Source of the DNA: Planctomycetes bacterium syqfu
GTDB lineage: Bacteria > Planctomycetota > Phycisphaerae > Phycisphaerales > Phycisphaeraceae
Assembly (NCBI GenBank): GCA_020974905.1
Contig: CP087563.1
Coordinates: forward strand, 1,178,001-1,242,000
DNA: 64,000 bases
Reading direction: 5' to 3'
A model generated the notes under the pieces. That model was given only the letters and a program-made list of their open reading frames with translations, did no database searches and had not been told where the DNA came from. Made by a program: the position numbers and the translations under genes. This document shows positions 53,454 through 62,715 of the stretch, piece after piece. Each line of letters begins with the position of its first letter. Positions within the stretch are counted from its first letter, which is position 1.

Positions 53454-54961
53454 ATGATCGATTTTTCAAACTACGAAATCTGGTTCATCACCGGCAGTCA
53501 ACATCTCTATGACCTGAAACACTCAAGCAGGTCGACAAAGATTCGCAGGCGATTGTCGATGGACTTAACCATGATGCCAAACTCCCCATCAAGATTGTTT
53601 TCAAACCCGTACTCAAAACGGCTGAGGAAATCTCAGGCGCGTTGCGCGATGCAGACGCGTCTCCCAACTGCATCGGCTTGATCACCTGGATGCACACCTT
53701 CAGCCCCGCCAAGATGTGGATCAACGGTCTGTCGAAATTGAGTAAGCCCTTCTGTCATCTGCATACGCAGTTCAATCGCGACATCCCCTGGCAAGCCATC
53801 GACATGGACTTCATGAACCTCAACCAATCGGCTCACGGCGGGCGCGAGTTCGGGTTCATCTGCTCAAGACTTCGCAAACGCCGCAAAGTTGTCACCGGAC
53901 ATTGGCAAAGCAAAACGGTTCACGCCAAACTCGATGCGTGGATGCGCGCTGCTGCCGGCTGGGCGGATAGTCGCCAAATGAAAATCGCACGCATCGGCGA
54001 CAACATGCGCCAGGTCGCAGTCACCGAAGGCGACAAGGTCGAAGCGCAACTCAAATTCGGTTATGAAGTCAACGGCTATGGGGTCGGTGATCTGACGAAG
54101 TTCATCGATGCTGTCACCGATCAGCAAATCGACCAACTTTGCACTGAATATGCAGACCTCTACACCCTTGCCCCCAATGTCCTCCCCGGTGCTGAGAAAC
54201 ACCAATCCCTGCGCGATGCAGCGAAAATCGAAATCGGACTCCGTGCGTTTCTTGAAGATGGCAACTTCACCGGCTACACCGACACCTTCGAAAATCTCCA
54301 TGGTATGAAACAACTCCCCGGCATCGCCTCCCAACGACTCATGTCTGACGGCTACGGCTTTGGCGCAGAAGGCGACTGGAAACATGCAGCACTGGTGCGC
54401 ACCATGAAAGTCATGGCGTACGGTCTTGAAGGCGGCACCAGTTTCATGGAAGACTACACCTATCACTTTGACCCCGACTGCCCCGGTGTGCTCGGTTCAC
54501 ACATGCTTGAAATCTGCCCGAGTATCGCTGCAGCCAAACCCACCGTCGAAGTTCACCCGCTTGGGATCGGTGGCAAGGAAGATCCGGCAAGACTGGTCTT
54601 CAACTCTCAGACCGGTCCTGCAATCAATGCAACGATCGTGGACATGGGCAATCGCTTTCGCATGGTGGTCAACAATGTTGATGTGGTTGAGCCTTTGGAA
54701 AGTCTGCCGAACTTGCCGGTTGCGCGAGCGCTTTGGAAACCGCAACCGTCATTAGAGGTTGCCGCCAGCGCGTGGATTCAGGCAGGTGGCGCCCATCACA
54801 CCGGATACTCGTTGGCATTGACCGCAGAACACATGGAAGACTTCGCCGACATGGCAGAACTGGAGTACCTGGTCATCGACAACCAAACCACCATGCGCGA
54901 ATTCAAAAACGAGATCCGTTGGAATGATGCAGCCTATGGCGTGGCGGGCATGCGGATTTGA
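53454..54961 (+). pseudogene. araA: L-arabinose isomerase, frameshifted
   Basis: The enzyme makes L-ribulose from L-arabinose. Codons 1-19 (MIDFSNYEIWFITGSQHLY) run from 53454 to 53510. One base then appears to be missing at 53511-53512, where the expected Gly codon GGA reads GA. The other frame continues immediately as [20 protein letters not shown] and runs without a stop to 54961. With one G restored the product would be about 502 aa, the normal length. All metal ligands are intact (Glu in [10 protein letters not shown], Glu in HMLEICPS, His in HPLGIGG, His in GGAHHTGYS). The frameshift is either a recent inactivation or a sequencing error. The remainder shows no decay, so error or very recent loss is likely. 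Confidence 0.9.
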
Positions 54962-55035
54962 TTACGGTATCGGAAGTACAATACCCACTGGGCTCAAAGT
55001 GGTGATCTGATGGTGTGAATGTTTACAATGTTGGG

Positions 55036-55674
55036 ATGTCCAACGATAAGCAACAATCGTCTTCTTCCCGGCTTGTGATTTTAATTACTTGCTGGGGTTT
55101 ACCCATTGTTGGACTGCTATGGTTGATGCAGGATGCGCTTGGTATTTGCCAATGGCTGGTCATCATCGCAGCGGTGATTTATGCCTTGCGGACAACGGTT
55201 GCGTCTTTGGTATTTCTCAAGCGTGCTGTACCGTGGACTGAAGCGGTGGTGGTCAGTGTGTGGCTGATGATGCTTGAACTGCCGATGTTCTATACGGTCG
55301 GCTTGCGGGATGCCCCGGTGAATTGGCTGGACGGTATTGCTATCGGCTTGTACCTGTCAGGCTCGACCATTCACAGCCTGGCAGAGTTTCAGCGACATCG
55401 GTTCAAGACCAATCCCGTCAATAAAGGCAAGCTCTACACCAACGGACTCTTTGGCATGGTGAGACATCCCAATTACCTGGGGGACACGCTGCTATTTACC
55501 GGTTGGAGCCTACTGACGGGAAATGCGTGGATTCTGATCTTGCCAGCCTTGATGCTCAGCAGTTTCGTGTTTGGTCATATCCCACGTATGACGCGACATT
55601 TGGCATCACGTTACCCGCAGCAGTTTCCCGACTATGCCAAGCAGACTGTCAGGCTGATTCCATGGGTCTATTGA
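55036..55674 (+). CDS. Isoprenylcysteine methyltransferase/DUF1295-like membrane protein
   Basis: The 212-aa protein has five or six helices and the family signature LYTNGLFGMVRHPNYLGDTL followed by LFTGWSLLTGN near the C-terminal third. The R-H-P-N-Y-x-G-D pattern binds SAM in ICMT-type enzymes or NADPH in steroid-5-alpha-reductase relatives. The C-terminus, FPDYAKQTVRLIPWVY, is also family-like. The substrate is unknown. The ATG at 55036 is preferred to 55015. It is followed 67 bases later by rpoZ. Confidence 0.78.
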   Translation: MSNDKQQSSSSRLVILITCWGLPIVGLLWLMQDALGICQWLVIIAAVIYALRTTVASLVFLKRAVPWTEAVVVSVWLMMLELPMFYTVGLRDAPVNWLDGIAIGLYLSGSTIHSLAEFQRHRFKTNPVNKGKLYTNGLFGMVRHPNYLGDTLLFTGWSLLTGNAWILILPALMLSSFVFGHIPRMTRHLASRYPQQFPDYAKQTVRLIPWVY

Positions 55675-55741
55675 ACTTGCCAGATAATGCGTATTGGGTT
55701 ACAATGCTTTATTCTCTAGAGATTTCAGGAGTAAATCGACG

Positions 55742-55957
55742 ATGATCGAAGCCCTCAAGGACGACACCATTGTGCATAAGGTTGGCGGTCGCTTTAAGTT
55801 CACCGCTCTGATCCAGCATCGCATGCGCGAACTGATGGATGGTGCCCGCCCATTGGTCGAACGCAACGGCCGCAACGATTTCGAAGTCGCTGTTCAGGAG
55901 ATCTGCGAAGAAAAGATCACCTTCGAACTGCCCGAAGGCGTTGAACTGGACAAATAA
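55742..55957 (+). CDS. rpoZ: RNA polymerase omega subunit
   Basis: The 71-aa protein is the small omega subunit that helps fold and assemble the beta-prime subunit. KVGGRFKFTALIQHRMRELM and GARPLVERNGRNDFEVAVQE match the conserved omega helices. The ATG at 55742 follows CAGGAG; the frame opens earlier at 55694 but that extension is not part of the family. It is followed by coaC, the common rpoZ-coa order. Confidence 0.85.
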   Translation: MIEALKDDTIVHKVGGRFKFTALIQHRMRELMDGARPLVERNGRNDFEVAVQEICEEKITFELPEGVELDK

Positions 55958-56050
55958 CCCCCCGGAAGTTTTTATTGGTGTCGACGTCCCCGCTCTTGGG
56001 TGTATCGCTTTTTTGACACAATAAAGCTTACGGCGGATCATGGATGGCAT

Positions 56051-56644
56051 ATGACATCCAACTCCCAACCAACACAGAATATGCCCAACACCTGGCAGGA
56101 TCGTCAGGTGTTGGTTGCTGTTACCGGGGGCATCGCTTGCTACAAGGCCTGCACGCTGGTCAGTCGATTGGCTCAAGCTGGTGCGACAGTCCGCGTGATG
56201 ATGACGGAGTCTGCCAAACAGTTCGTCACACCATTGACCTTCCAGTCGCTTTCCAATCAACCGGTGCACAGCAGTCTCTGGGAAGCCGTTGACCGCCCGG
56301 ATGCTCAGCATATCGGCTTGGCACGTTGGGCTGAGTTACTGATCATCGCCCCTGCTACCGCCAATATCCTCGCCAAAGCCGCGACGGGAATCTGTGATGA
56401 CTTGGTGAGCACGGTGCTTTGCGCGGTCCCCCAGGAAACCCCGGTGCTCTTTGCCCCTGCGATGAACGCAGACATGTGGGCGAATCCTGTTACGCAACGT
56501 AACATCTCAACTGTCAAGGACTTGCTCAACTGGCAATCCGTCGGCCCCGAAGAAGGCTGGCAGGCTTGCCGGACACTTGGGGCTGGACGCATGAGTGAGC
56601 CGGATGCGATTTTTGATGCTGCCAGCACTTGTCTGACTGCCTGA
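56051..56644 (+). CDS. coaC: Phosphopantothenoylcysteine decarboxylase (flavoprotein, CoaC)
   Basis: The FMN enzyme makes 4'-phosphopantetheine in coenzyme A synthesis. The 197-aa protein contains VLVAVTGGIACYKACTLVSR, the catalytic His in DAQHIGLARWAELL, PATANILAKAATGICDDL, FAPAMNADMW and the catalytic Cys loop CRTLGAGRMSEPD. It stops after the decarboxylase domain, so it lacks the CoaB ligase half usually fused in bacteria. No coaB is nearby. The ATG at 56051 is chosen; the frame opens at 56000. Confidence 0.9.
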   Translation: MTSNSQPTQNMPNTWQDRQVLVAVTGGIACYKACTLVSRLAQAGATVRVMMTESAKQFVTPLTFQSLSNQPVHSSLWEAVDRPDAQHIGLARWAELLIIAPATANILAKAATGICDDLVSTVLCAVPQETPVLFAPAMNADMWANPVTQRNISTVKDLLNWQSVGPEEGWQACRTLGAGRMSEPDAIFDAASTCLTA

Positions 56645-56720
56645 TTTTCAATTTTCAACCGTAACAAAATGTCTGATCAAACCGACTGATGAGTTGCAGT
56701 TGATCTCTGCGCGACTTGAC

Positions 56721-56748
56721 TTGACATGTCCTCTTTAAATCTTATAAT
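56721..56748 (+). promoter_or_regulatory. Consensus sigma-70 promoter of the ferritin-like gene
   Basis: A perfect TTGACA (56721-56726) and a perfect TATAAT (56743-56748) are separated by 16 bases. It is the best sigma-70 promoter seen in the window. Transcription would start near 56755, about 310 bases before the coding start. Confidence 0.8.
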
Positions 56749-56754
56749 GATTCT

Positions 56755-57063
56755 AAGATATCAAATTTAATTGCCGTTTGTTTCGGCAATTGAAACTGAA
56801 CTGCAATCTTTTTGTGCACAATATTGACACTGGATTGCAGCCCGATTGTTCGAATAAGATTCAGATCGTGGTCATTGAAAACATAATCACACTATTTTGT
56901 CGCCTGTTGACCACAATGTGCATTGAAGGTTCCAACAGGCACTCACTTTGCAGCTGATGCTGTATTCCCGCCATCACTCCCTATCCGAGGGCAGTGCGAG
57001 TCATTGGAAAAGACTGTGCTGAAGAGAATGACGTATCCATAGATTGAAAGGACTTGTTTCACC
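56755..57063 (+). ncRNA. Structured leader or separate small RNA upstream of the ferritin-like gene
   Basis: No reading frame is visible. Three hairpins follow one another: AATTGCCG and CGGCAATT (56769-56791), a long-loop CTGCAATC and GATTGCAG pair (near 56811-56850), and GCCTGTTG and CAACAGGC (56902-56940). A ribosome site precedes the ATG at 57064. I recognise no Rfam class by eye. It may be an iron- or stress-responsive 5' untranslated region, or an independent small RNA. Confidence 0.4.
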
Positions 57064-57534
57064 ATGATTGACTCCAAGAATGAAAAAACTGTCGAACTGC
57101 TTATCAAGGCTTACAACGCTGAGCTGGAAACCGTGATGAATTACATGGCCAACTCTGTCCACCTTGATGGTTTCCGTGCCAAGCATGTCAAGGACAGCCT
57201 TGCAGCTGACGTCACTGAAGAACTGGGTCACGCCCAGCAGTTGGCTGCCCGTATCAAGATTCTGGAAGGTAATATCCCCGGCTCACAGGCATTGGATTGG
57301 ACGCAGACCAGTCTCCAGCCGCCTGCGGACAAGCTTGATATCGTGTCGGTGATCAAGGGTGTGATTGAAGCTGAAGAAGGCGCGATTGAACTCTACCAGA
57401 GCATCATCGAAGCTGCTGAAGAAGCAGGCGATCCGGTGACCGCTGATCTTTGCACCACGATCAAGGGTGACGAAGAAGAACACCGCCGCGAATTCAAGGG
57501 CTATCTGGCCGAAGTCGAAGCAATGCTTGTATAA
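57064..57534 (+). CDS. Ferritin-like diiron protein (bacterioferritin type)
   Basis: The 156-aa four-helix protein carries the ferritin diiron ligands: Glu in AYNAELETVMNY, Glu and His in TEELGHAQQL, Glu in GVIEAEEGAIELYQ, and Glu-x-x-His in GDEEEHRREF. It could store iron or scavenge peroxide; the close homologues are often called bacterioferritin. Haem-binding Met at the subunit interface is not obvious. It has its own strong promoter, long leader and strong terminator, so it is a separately regulated, probably abundant product. Confidence 0.88.
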   Translation: MIDSKNEKTVELLIKAYNAELETVMNYMANSVHLDGFRAKHVKDSLAADVTEELGHAQQLAARIKILEGNIPGSQALDWTQTSLQPPADKLDIVSVIKGVIEAEEGAIELYQSIIEAAEEAGDPVTADLCTTIKGDEEEHRREFKGYLAEVEAMLV

Positions 57535-57561
57535 TCCTGCTCGCTTAAAACTGTAAACTCG

Positions 57562-57598
57562 CAACCGGCGACTTGCTTTAAGTCGCCGGTTGTTTTTT
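57562..57598 (+). terminator. Strong terminator of the ferritin-like gene
   Basis: Thirteen-base perfect arms CAACCGGCGACTT and AAGTCGCCGGTTG enclose GCTTT and are followed by six T residues. Confidence 0.95.
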
Positions 57599-57641
57599 GG
57601 ATTACCCTGTGTGCTTTGAACACTGTTGAGTTGACGTAACG

Positions 57642-58889
57642 ATGCCCCGGATCACCAACATACGCCTGTTGTATTTCCTGACGTTTGCCATCTTTGGTGC
57701 CTGGCTGCCGTTTTTACCTTTGTATCTCACCAGTGAATTGCAATGGTCTCAGCAGCATGTGGGTTGGCTGCTTGCGTTAGCAAGTTTGTCGATCATGTTC
57801 ACGCCTGCGTTGATGACATTACTGGCGGACATGCGTTTTCAGCCGCGACGTTTGATCATGGTGATTAATCTGTTGGGTTGTGTAAGCTTCCTGGCGCTGA
57901 GTCAGATTGAATCATTCTGGCCGTTCATGTTCGTATTTGTGTGTTACAGCCTGGTGTCTGCACCGCAGGTTGCTTTGCAGGACGGCTTGTTTTTCGGGTA
58001 CAGCAAATCGCATCCGAATACCGCCCCGCCGTTTCATCGCATTCGCGTGTTCGGGACGATCGGCTTTATTTTCCCGAGCATCATCATGTTTGTGCTCCTC
58101 AAATCCGGCATGCATATCAGTGTGATGATGAAGTTGGCTGCGGGAATCTGTTTTCTGGGGGCAGTCAACACATTACTCTTACCCAATGTCCAGCGTGAAC
58201 CGACGCAAAGCAATCGCCTGCCGACACGCGAGGCGCTGACTGCGATGCGACAGAAGCATGTGCTTTATTTCTGTGCTGGGCTTTGGCTCATGCACAATGT
58301 CTCTGCGGCGTTTTACGCTTTCCATCCTGTGTGGTTGCGTGACGTGGTTTTGCTTGATGACAAATGGGTTGGCTTGATGGCGAATCTCGGCGTGACGGTT
58401 GAGATCTTTTTCATGCTTGCGTTCGGCTTTCTGCTGCATCATCTTGGACTGCGAAAACTACTGGTCTTCGGGATGCTGTTAACGGCGGTGCGCATGTCAA
58501 TCCTGGCGTTTACCAGCAGTTTACCGTTGGTGATCTTCAGCCAATTTTTCCATGGCATGATGGTTCTCATTGTCCATGTCGCCCCGCCGGTGTTTCTCAA
58601 TGCCAATGCGCGCCAGTCGTTTCGCTCGTCCATTCAGGGCCTCTTTGCCATGGGCATCGCAGGAACCGGTCGCGTGGTGGGCAATCTCGTTGCGGGTTAT
58701 CTTGCGGAGATCAACCTGACGGTGTTGTACAGCTATTCAATCGTGTTGTGTGTTCTTGCGGCAATCGTGATTTTCTGGGGACTGCGTCACTGGGACATGC
58801 ATGCAGCAACGGATGCCAAAGCGGATGATCCGGTGGATGACCTGAAACCAGCAGAGTCGGTATTGTTGGAGTCGCCCGCGGAACGGTGA
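57642..58889 (+). CDS. MFS transporter (MFS_1-like, PPP/LacY-related)
   Basis: The 415-aa protein has 12 predicted helices starting RLLYFLTFAIFGAWLPFLPL, the pattern of the 3-phenylpropionate permease and nucleoside/lactose-type MFS_1-like group. RIRVFGTIGFIFPSIIMFVL and VLRLL-type loops fit. The substrate is unknown. It is monocistronic, just after the ferritin terminator, and is followed by a palindromic repeat. Confidence 0.82.
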   Translation: MPRITNIRLLYFLTFAIFGAWLPFLPLYLTSELQWSQQHVGWLLALASLSIMFTPALMTLLADMRFQPRRLIMVINLLGCVSFLALSQIESFWPFMFVFVCYSLVSAPQVALQDGLFFGYSKSHPNTAPPFHRIRVFGTIGFIFPSIIMFVLLKSGMHISVMMKLAAGICFLGAVNTLLLPNVQREPTQSNRLPTREALTAMRQKHVLYFCAGLWLMHNVSAAFYAFHPVWLRDVVLLDDKWVGLMANLGVTVEIFFMLAFGFLLHHLGLRKLLVFGMLLTAVRMSILAFTSSLPLVIFSQFFHGMMVLIVHVAPPVFLNANARQSFRSSIQGLFAMGIAGTGRVVGNLVAGYLAEINLTVLYSYSIVLCVLAAIVIFWGLRHWDMHAATDAKADDPVDDLKPAESVLLESPAER

Positions 58890-58949
58890 TTGGCGTCAGA
58901 TGGCTTTTCAATGCGTCATAGAGCGAAATTCAAACCATGAATCTCTACG

Positions 58950-59048
58950 TTCCGTCACTCCCGCGCCCCCGGAAGACGGGAGTCTAGTGGAACCTGCAAG
59001 TGCGCACTGAATGCCACTGGATTCCCGCCTGCGTGGGAATGACGGAAT
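58950..59048. repeat. CCGTCA...TGACGG intergenic palindromic repeat
   Basis: Left arm 58950-58990 (TTCCGTCACTCCCGCG, then ACGGGAGTCTAGTGG) and right arm 59014-59048 (CCACTGGATTCCCGCC, then GTGGGAATGACGGAAT) are imperfect reverse complements. This is the widely known CGTCATTCCCGCG type of dispersed repeat. It lies between convergent genes. Confidence 0.8.
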
Positions 59049-59119
59049 AAATGATCGTATGCATGATCTGTGGTGATGCAGCTATTGAGTTGTGATCAAT
59101 TGATAACGAATCGTGAGTA

Positions 59120-59986
59120 TTAATTTTCAACACGGGTGGCCTGGAGGATTCCGAGTAATCCCCAACCGACGCAAGCTGCCAGGGCCACGGTGGTGATGTG
59201 CGTGGTGGTGGCAGCGGTGATTTGGCCGTTGAGTAATTGATTGATCGTACTCACCGGGCTGATGATCATGTACCAGGACTTGGCTGCGAGGACTTGGAGC
59301 AACGGTTCGCCAAAGATCAGCCCGATGCAAATCAACATGGACACACTGCGGTGGACACTGGAAAACGTGCGTTTACCGACTGCGATAAACAAACCTGCAA
59401 GCAGTGACCACGAAAGCAATGCAGCATTAAGCCACATGGTCTGCATGGTCTGCCAACCGGCGGTGATCTGCATCGGCCAAAGCACGGACTGATTGACCAA
59501 CGCCAAACTCAACCACTGCACGAAGACCACCCACGTGCGAATCGGCACGGGGATCGGTTCACCGGGCAAACCATCTTGTGATTCCTGATCGTTATTTCGG
59601 ACAATATATCGTGATTGGCTCAGTTGCATGGCAGGCCAGATCACCATCAAACCAATCATCATGCACCAGATCATCCAATGACTGGCAGGCGTCGGTGAAT
59701 CAGCTTGCAGGGACAGAAGCCAGATGCCAAAGAGATAAAAGCACCAGAGCAAAACCAGCAAACGCGTCGAAGCCCAACGCCATTGTCGCAACTGCTGTGA
59801 TGTTGGCTGCGTCTGACGACGCGTTGGTGGTGCGTTGATCGTGCCAGCCATCACATGTGCGATATCTGCATCCATAGCTTCTGATACCAATACGTCGTCA
59901 ACTGGTTGCAGCGCAGCATGATCGGTATCCGAGGTTTCGGGGGGTGATGTTGGAGGCTGGGATTGAGGTGTTGATTCTTGATTCAC
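59120..59986 (-). CDS. Membrane protein of unknown function, paired with the FtsQ-like gene
   Basis: The 288-aa protein has a Ser/Thr/Pro/Gln-rich cytoplasmic N-terminus (to about residue 70) and then six hydrophobic helices ([67 protein letters not shown] and others). No family is recognised. It overlaps the FtsQ-like gene by four bases (ATGA), so it is translated together with it and may act in the same envelope process. Confidence 0.6.
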   Translation of the reverse strand: MNQESTPQSQPPTSPPETSDTDHAALQPVDDVLVSEAMDADIAHVMAGTINAPPTRRQTQPTSQQLRQWRWASTRLLVLLWCFYLFGIWLLSLQADSPTPASHWMIWCMMIGLMVIWPAMQLSQSRYIVRNNDQESQDGLPGEPIPVPIRTWVVFVQWLSLALVNQSVLWPMQITAGWQTMQTMWLNAALLSWSLLAGLFIAVGKRTFSSVHRSVSMLICIGLIFGEPLLQVLAAKSWYMIISPVSTINQLLNGQITAATTTHITTVALAACVGWGLLGILQATRVEN

Positions 59987-60954
59987 CGATTGTAAGTGTA
60001 ACCGGCAAATGACGTCTTGTCCGCTTCAGGTTGGTGAACCAGGACGGTTTGCGTGAAGACGTCGACGGTGTGACCGCCAGCATCAATCATGCCACAGCGT
60101 TGGTAGAGACCTGCTAACGCGCTGAGTTTGGCAGCATCGGTGACTTCAATGGGATGGACCTGCCCCGGTGCAAACCCCCAACGGACTTTACCGCCCTGCT
60201 GGGTGTGGATGGATAGACGAATCCGCCCACGGACATCACGTCCGCTGACATCCACGGCTTTGACCTGATCCGCCCAGGGTTGACGCTTGATCATGTAAAC
60301 CAGATCCAGACCTGCCGAGAGCGCCTGATCCTTCCAGACCTGTCCCATCGGTGTCACTGTCGGGCGAACCCCGGTGATCACCGGCAAGCCGACCTGCTTG
60401 AGCTGATTCTCAAGGTAGAGTCCGGGCAGCAGGTGTTGCTGAGCATCGATGGGATGATAACCATGCTGTGACTGAATCATGGCGACGGGTTGACGGTAGT
60501 CCGCGTAGACCTTGACCTGGTGGTCACGGGTGCGCGTGATGCGATGCACCTGTTCAACCCACGGATTGGCCTGAAGGCTGGCGACGGCACGATTGAGCGA
60601 TTTGATATCCATCGGGTTGGCTGCCAACTCCGAGGCGACCTGTTTACGCAGTTGCTCACCAAGCAGCGGACTCATCCATGCGGGTGCATCCATCAGTTCC
60701 ACGGATTGGGCATGGATGATTTGTGATTGGTTTTTGGCAACGTAATCTTCCAATCGCCCTTCTGACCACTGCCAGACTAATGCGATGATGATGATTGCGG
60801 TGAAGCCACCGAGGATGCGCAGTCCGGTGAGGGTGCGTTCGGCGTCCCAATTTTTCGGGGCAAAGACAAGCATCGCGTCGGACTTCTTGCTGCGCGAGGA
60901 TTTCCTGCCGGACTTCTTTGATTTGTTAGCTTGCAAAAACCAGCCCATGTTCAC
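59983..60954 (-). CDS. FtsQ/DivIB-like POTRA membrane protein
   Basis: The 323-aa protein has a Lys/Ser/Arg-rich cytoplasmic tail (residues 8-26), one helix at about 44-62 ([19 protein letters not shown]) and an extracytoplasmic part. The stretch [20 protein letters not shown], then [20 protein letters not shown], has the POTRA-to-beta pattern of FtsQ (PWV-x-x-V, then R-x-P-V-A). FtsQ links the divisome to septal wall synthesis. Planctomycetes are known to lack FtsZ, so retention of an FtsQ-like protein is of interest. The start GTG at 60954 follows GGAG; ATG 60948 is possible. Confidence 0.65.
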   Translation of the reverse strand: MNMGWFLQANKSKKSGRKSSRSKKSDAMLVFAPKNWDAERTLTGLRILGGFTAIIIIALVWQWSEGRLEDYVAKNQSQIIHAQSVELMDAPAWMSPLLGEQLRKQVASELAANPMDIKSLNRAVASLQANPWVEQVHRITRTRDHQVKVYADYRQPVAMIQSQHGYHPIDAQQHLLPGLYLENQLKQVGLPVITGVRPTVTPMGQVWKDQALSAGLDLVYMIKRQPWADQVKAVDVSGRDVRGRIRLSIHTQQGGKVRWGFAPGQVHPIEVTDAAKLSALAGLYQRCGMIDAGGHTVDVFTQTVLVHQPEADKTSFAGYTYNR

Positions 60955-61144
60955 TTATTCTCCCGAGCAGACACAAATTGAAAGTTGCTCTTATCAATAG
61001 CATCGGCCTGTTTGGCATCTCAGGCTGACCCAACAATCGTGTTACAGGTTTATATCGTCCGATAAAGGGCTGAAACAAAAAAGTTACTTGAAAAAGACCT
61101 TGAGTTTTTGCTTGGCAAGCTTCGAAAGTCCGATAGCTGCGGGA

Positions 61145-62035
61145 TTAGGCCAATTCCGTCTCATCCTGCTGGTCGGTAGCAGCTCGGACAACGCCGATCC
61201 CGATACTGCAGCCGAGGATGCCAGCTGAGAGATATTGAATGGGTAACGCCAACGCCGATCCGGGGAATTGTTCAAAGAGTGAAACACCGGGTTCTGACCC
61301 CATGTATACCGACTGGTAGAGTTGTGAAGCGTCATCATAACGCATGATAACCATGAGATAGGAAATAATGGCCACGATACCCGGGCTGGTGAAAATCGCG
61401 ATGGGATTGGTGTTGGGCATCATGGTCTGGCCGATACCCGCTCCCAATGCGAAACTGAAAAACAGGGAAGCAAGCACCTGCTTGGATGAGCCGTTACGGA
61501 TGAGCAGATACGCCATGATGCCTGCAATCACCGTACTGATCAAAGCAGCGGTGAGTTCCTCAGATGCAGGTAGATGAAGGCGGGTTTTCCATGGCGGCCC
61601 GTCTTTAAGCAACTGAGGCAATTGCTTGTGAACAAGGGGGCGAAACCGGTGCATCAGAAAAATAGCAGCCAAAACGAAAATCTGCCAAATGACGGTTTCA
61701 ACAATCAATTGCCAATAGTCTCCTGGCATCTGTGCACGATTAAGCCATCCGACACTTGGACCGGCCCAGTACGCCAGAACCAGCAGTGAACCAGCCAAAA
61801 TGCAGACACCAGCAGTAAATCGTCCCAGGGCACTGAGTAATGTTCCCAGAAAAATTGACGGGATCGAAGCAATCAGCAACAAGATCAAAGCAACAGACCG
61901 TGATGACAAGTCCATTAGCACCAGTCCATCAGAACCGGTCGGATTTTGCAGAGACGGGAGGATCCCCAGCCAGCAGAGACTACCCAGTCCAATCCCAAGT
62001 AAGATGCCAAGGCGTTGCCAAAGCGGTGATAGCAT
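61145..62035 (-). CDS. Polytopic membrane protein of unknown function
   Basis: The 296-aa protein has about eight helices (LGILLGIGLGSLCWLGILPS, SVALILLLIASIPSIFLGTL, FTAGVCILAGSLLVLAYWAG, IVETVIWQIFVLAAIFLM, AALISTVIAGIMAYLLI, LASLFFSFALGAGIGQTM, and others). I recognise no transporter motif. It is divergent from the prepilin at 62716 and separated from the FtsQ-like gene by about 190 bases. Confidence 0.6.
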   Translation of the reverse strand: MLSPLWQRLGILLGIGLGSLCWLGILPSLQNPTGSDGLVLMDLSSRSVALILLLIASIPSIFLGTLLSALGRFTAGVCILAGSLLVLAYWAGPSVGWLNRAQMPGDYWQLIVETVIWQIFVLAAIFLMHRFRPLVHKQLPQLLKDGPPWKTRLHLPASEELTAALISTVIAGIMAYLLIRNGSSKQVLASLFFSFALGAGIGQTMMPNTNPIAIFTSPGIVAIISYLMVIMRYDDASQLYQSVYMGSEPGVSLFEQFPGSALALPIQYLSAGILGCSIGIGVVRAATDQQDETELA

Positions 62036-62715
62036 ATTGGGTCCTTTGCTGTACGAGGTTGGATGAGAATTGCATTGAATCAGGAAATCTTATGATGTGC
62101 AAGCTGGACTTGATCGCAAGATGAATTCGCTTCATGAAACAAGCAAATTAAGCAAAAGTTGCCCGACTGAATCATTGTATCCCCAAAATAGTTGTATTCA
62201 GAAAATTTTTTATTGCAAAAACTTGACATTGCTATTGACACGACAATTTGGTATTTTAGAGTAAACCATATAGGCAAGGAGGGTGCAGCCTGTTTAAGGG
62301 ACCAGTCGTTCATGTCCTCAAAGACAGACAGCACACTATGGAGAAAACCTGCCAGGACCCACACCACACTCGTAAAACCGCCGCCCCGGGGAAGCAGTTA
62401 ACTGAGCCCAAATGTCCCGGCTTATGTTTGACTAACAGAAGTACCAATTTTGCCAGTACTGTGGCGACATGATTCGCCAATGCAATGTCGGCAGCGCGTA
62501 CTCGATTGAGGAGACATCTACCACTATCCAGGAATGAATTGGCTCTGTTTGCAGGCCTGATATCGACCCGTAATTGTTCGTCTCATACCATAAATGAACC
62601 TTCGGGAATCCTGCTGACACCGACAACGCTTTCTTGCGATACTGTCTGGATCGTCCGATCAGTTTTGTACCAACGCTGCCATAGAGTCTCTTTTCTCTTT
62701 TAGAGGAGCTTTTCT
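62036..62715. other. Long intergenic region with a possible small coupled ORF pair
   Basis: No clear gene is present. AAGGAGG at 62276-62282 is a strong ribosome site without a proper ATG at usual distance. An open frame that includes ATG 62338 ends at 62472, overlapping (ATGA) an ATG at 62469 that opens a 22-codon frame to 62537. The region also contains TTGACA-like boxes near 62222-62240. The prepilin ribosome site AGAGGAG ends the stretch. Confidence 0.35.
62338..62472 (+). CDS. Possible small Cys-containing ORF (44 aa)
   Basis: The frame encodes MEKTCQDPHHTRKTAAPGKQ and continues TEPKCPGLCLTNRSTNFAST. It has one C-x-x-C (KCPGLC). The alternative frame just beyond it reads KYQFCQYCGDMIRQC, a second C-x-x-C. 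A single frameshift would join both pairs into a zinc-ribbon-like peptide. AAGGAGG lies about 55 bases upstream in the same open frame. Whether this is a decayed small gene, a live one with unusual start, or chance is open. Confidence 0.2.
   Translation: MEKTCQDPHHTRKTAAPGKQLTEPKCPGLCLTNRSTNFASTVAT

Noticed and set aside
56755-57063. 6S RNA or tmRNA reading of the ferritin leader
   Set aside because: The long closing stem and central bubble of 6S are not visible, nor is the tRNA-like end of tmRNA.
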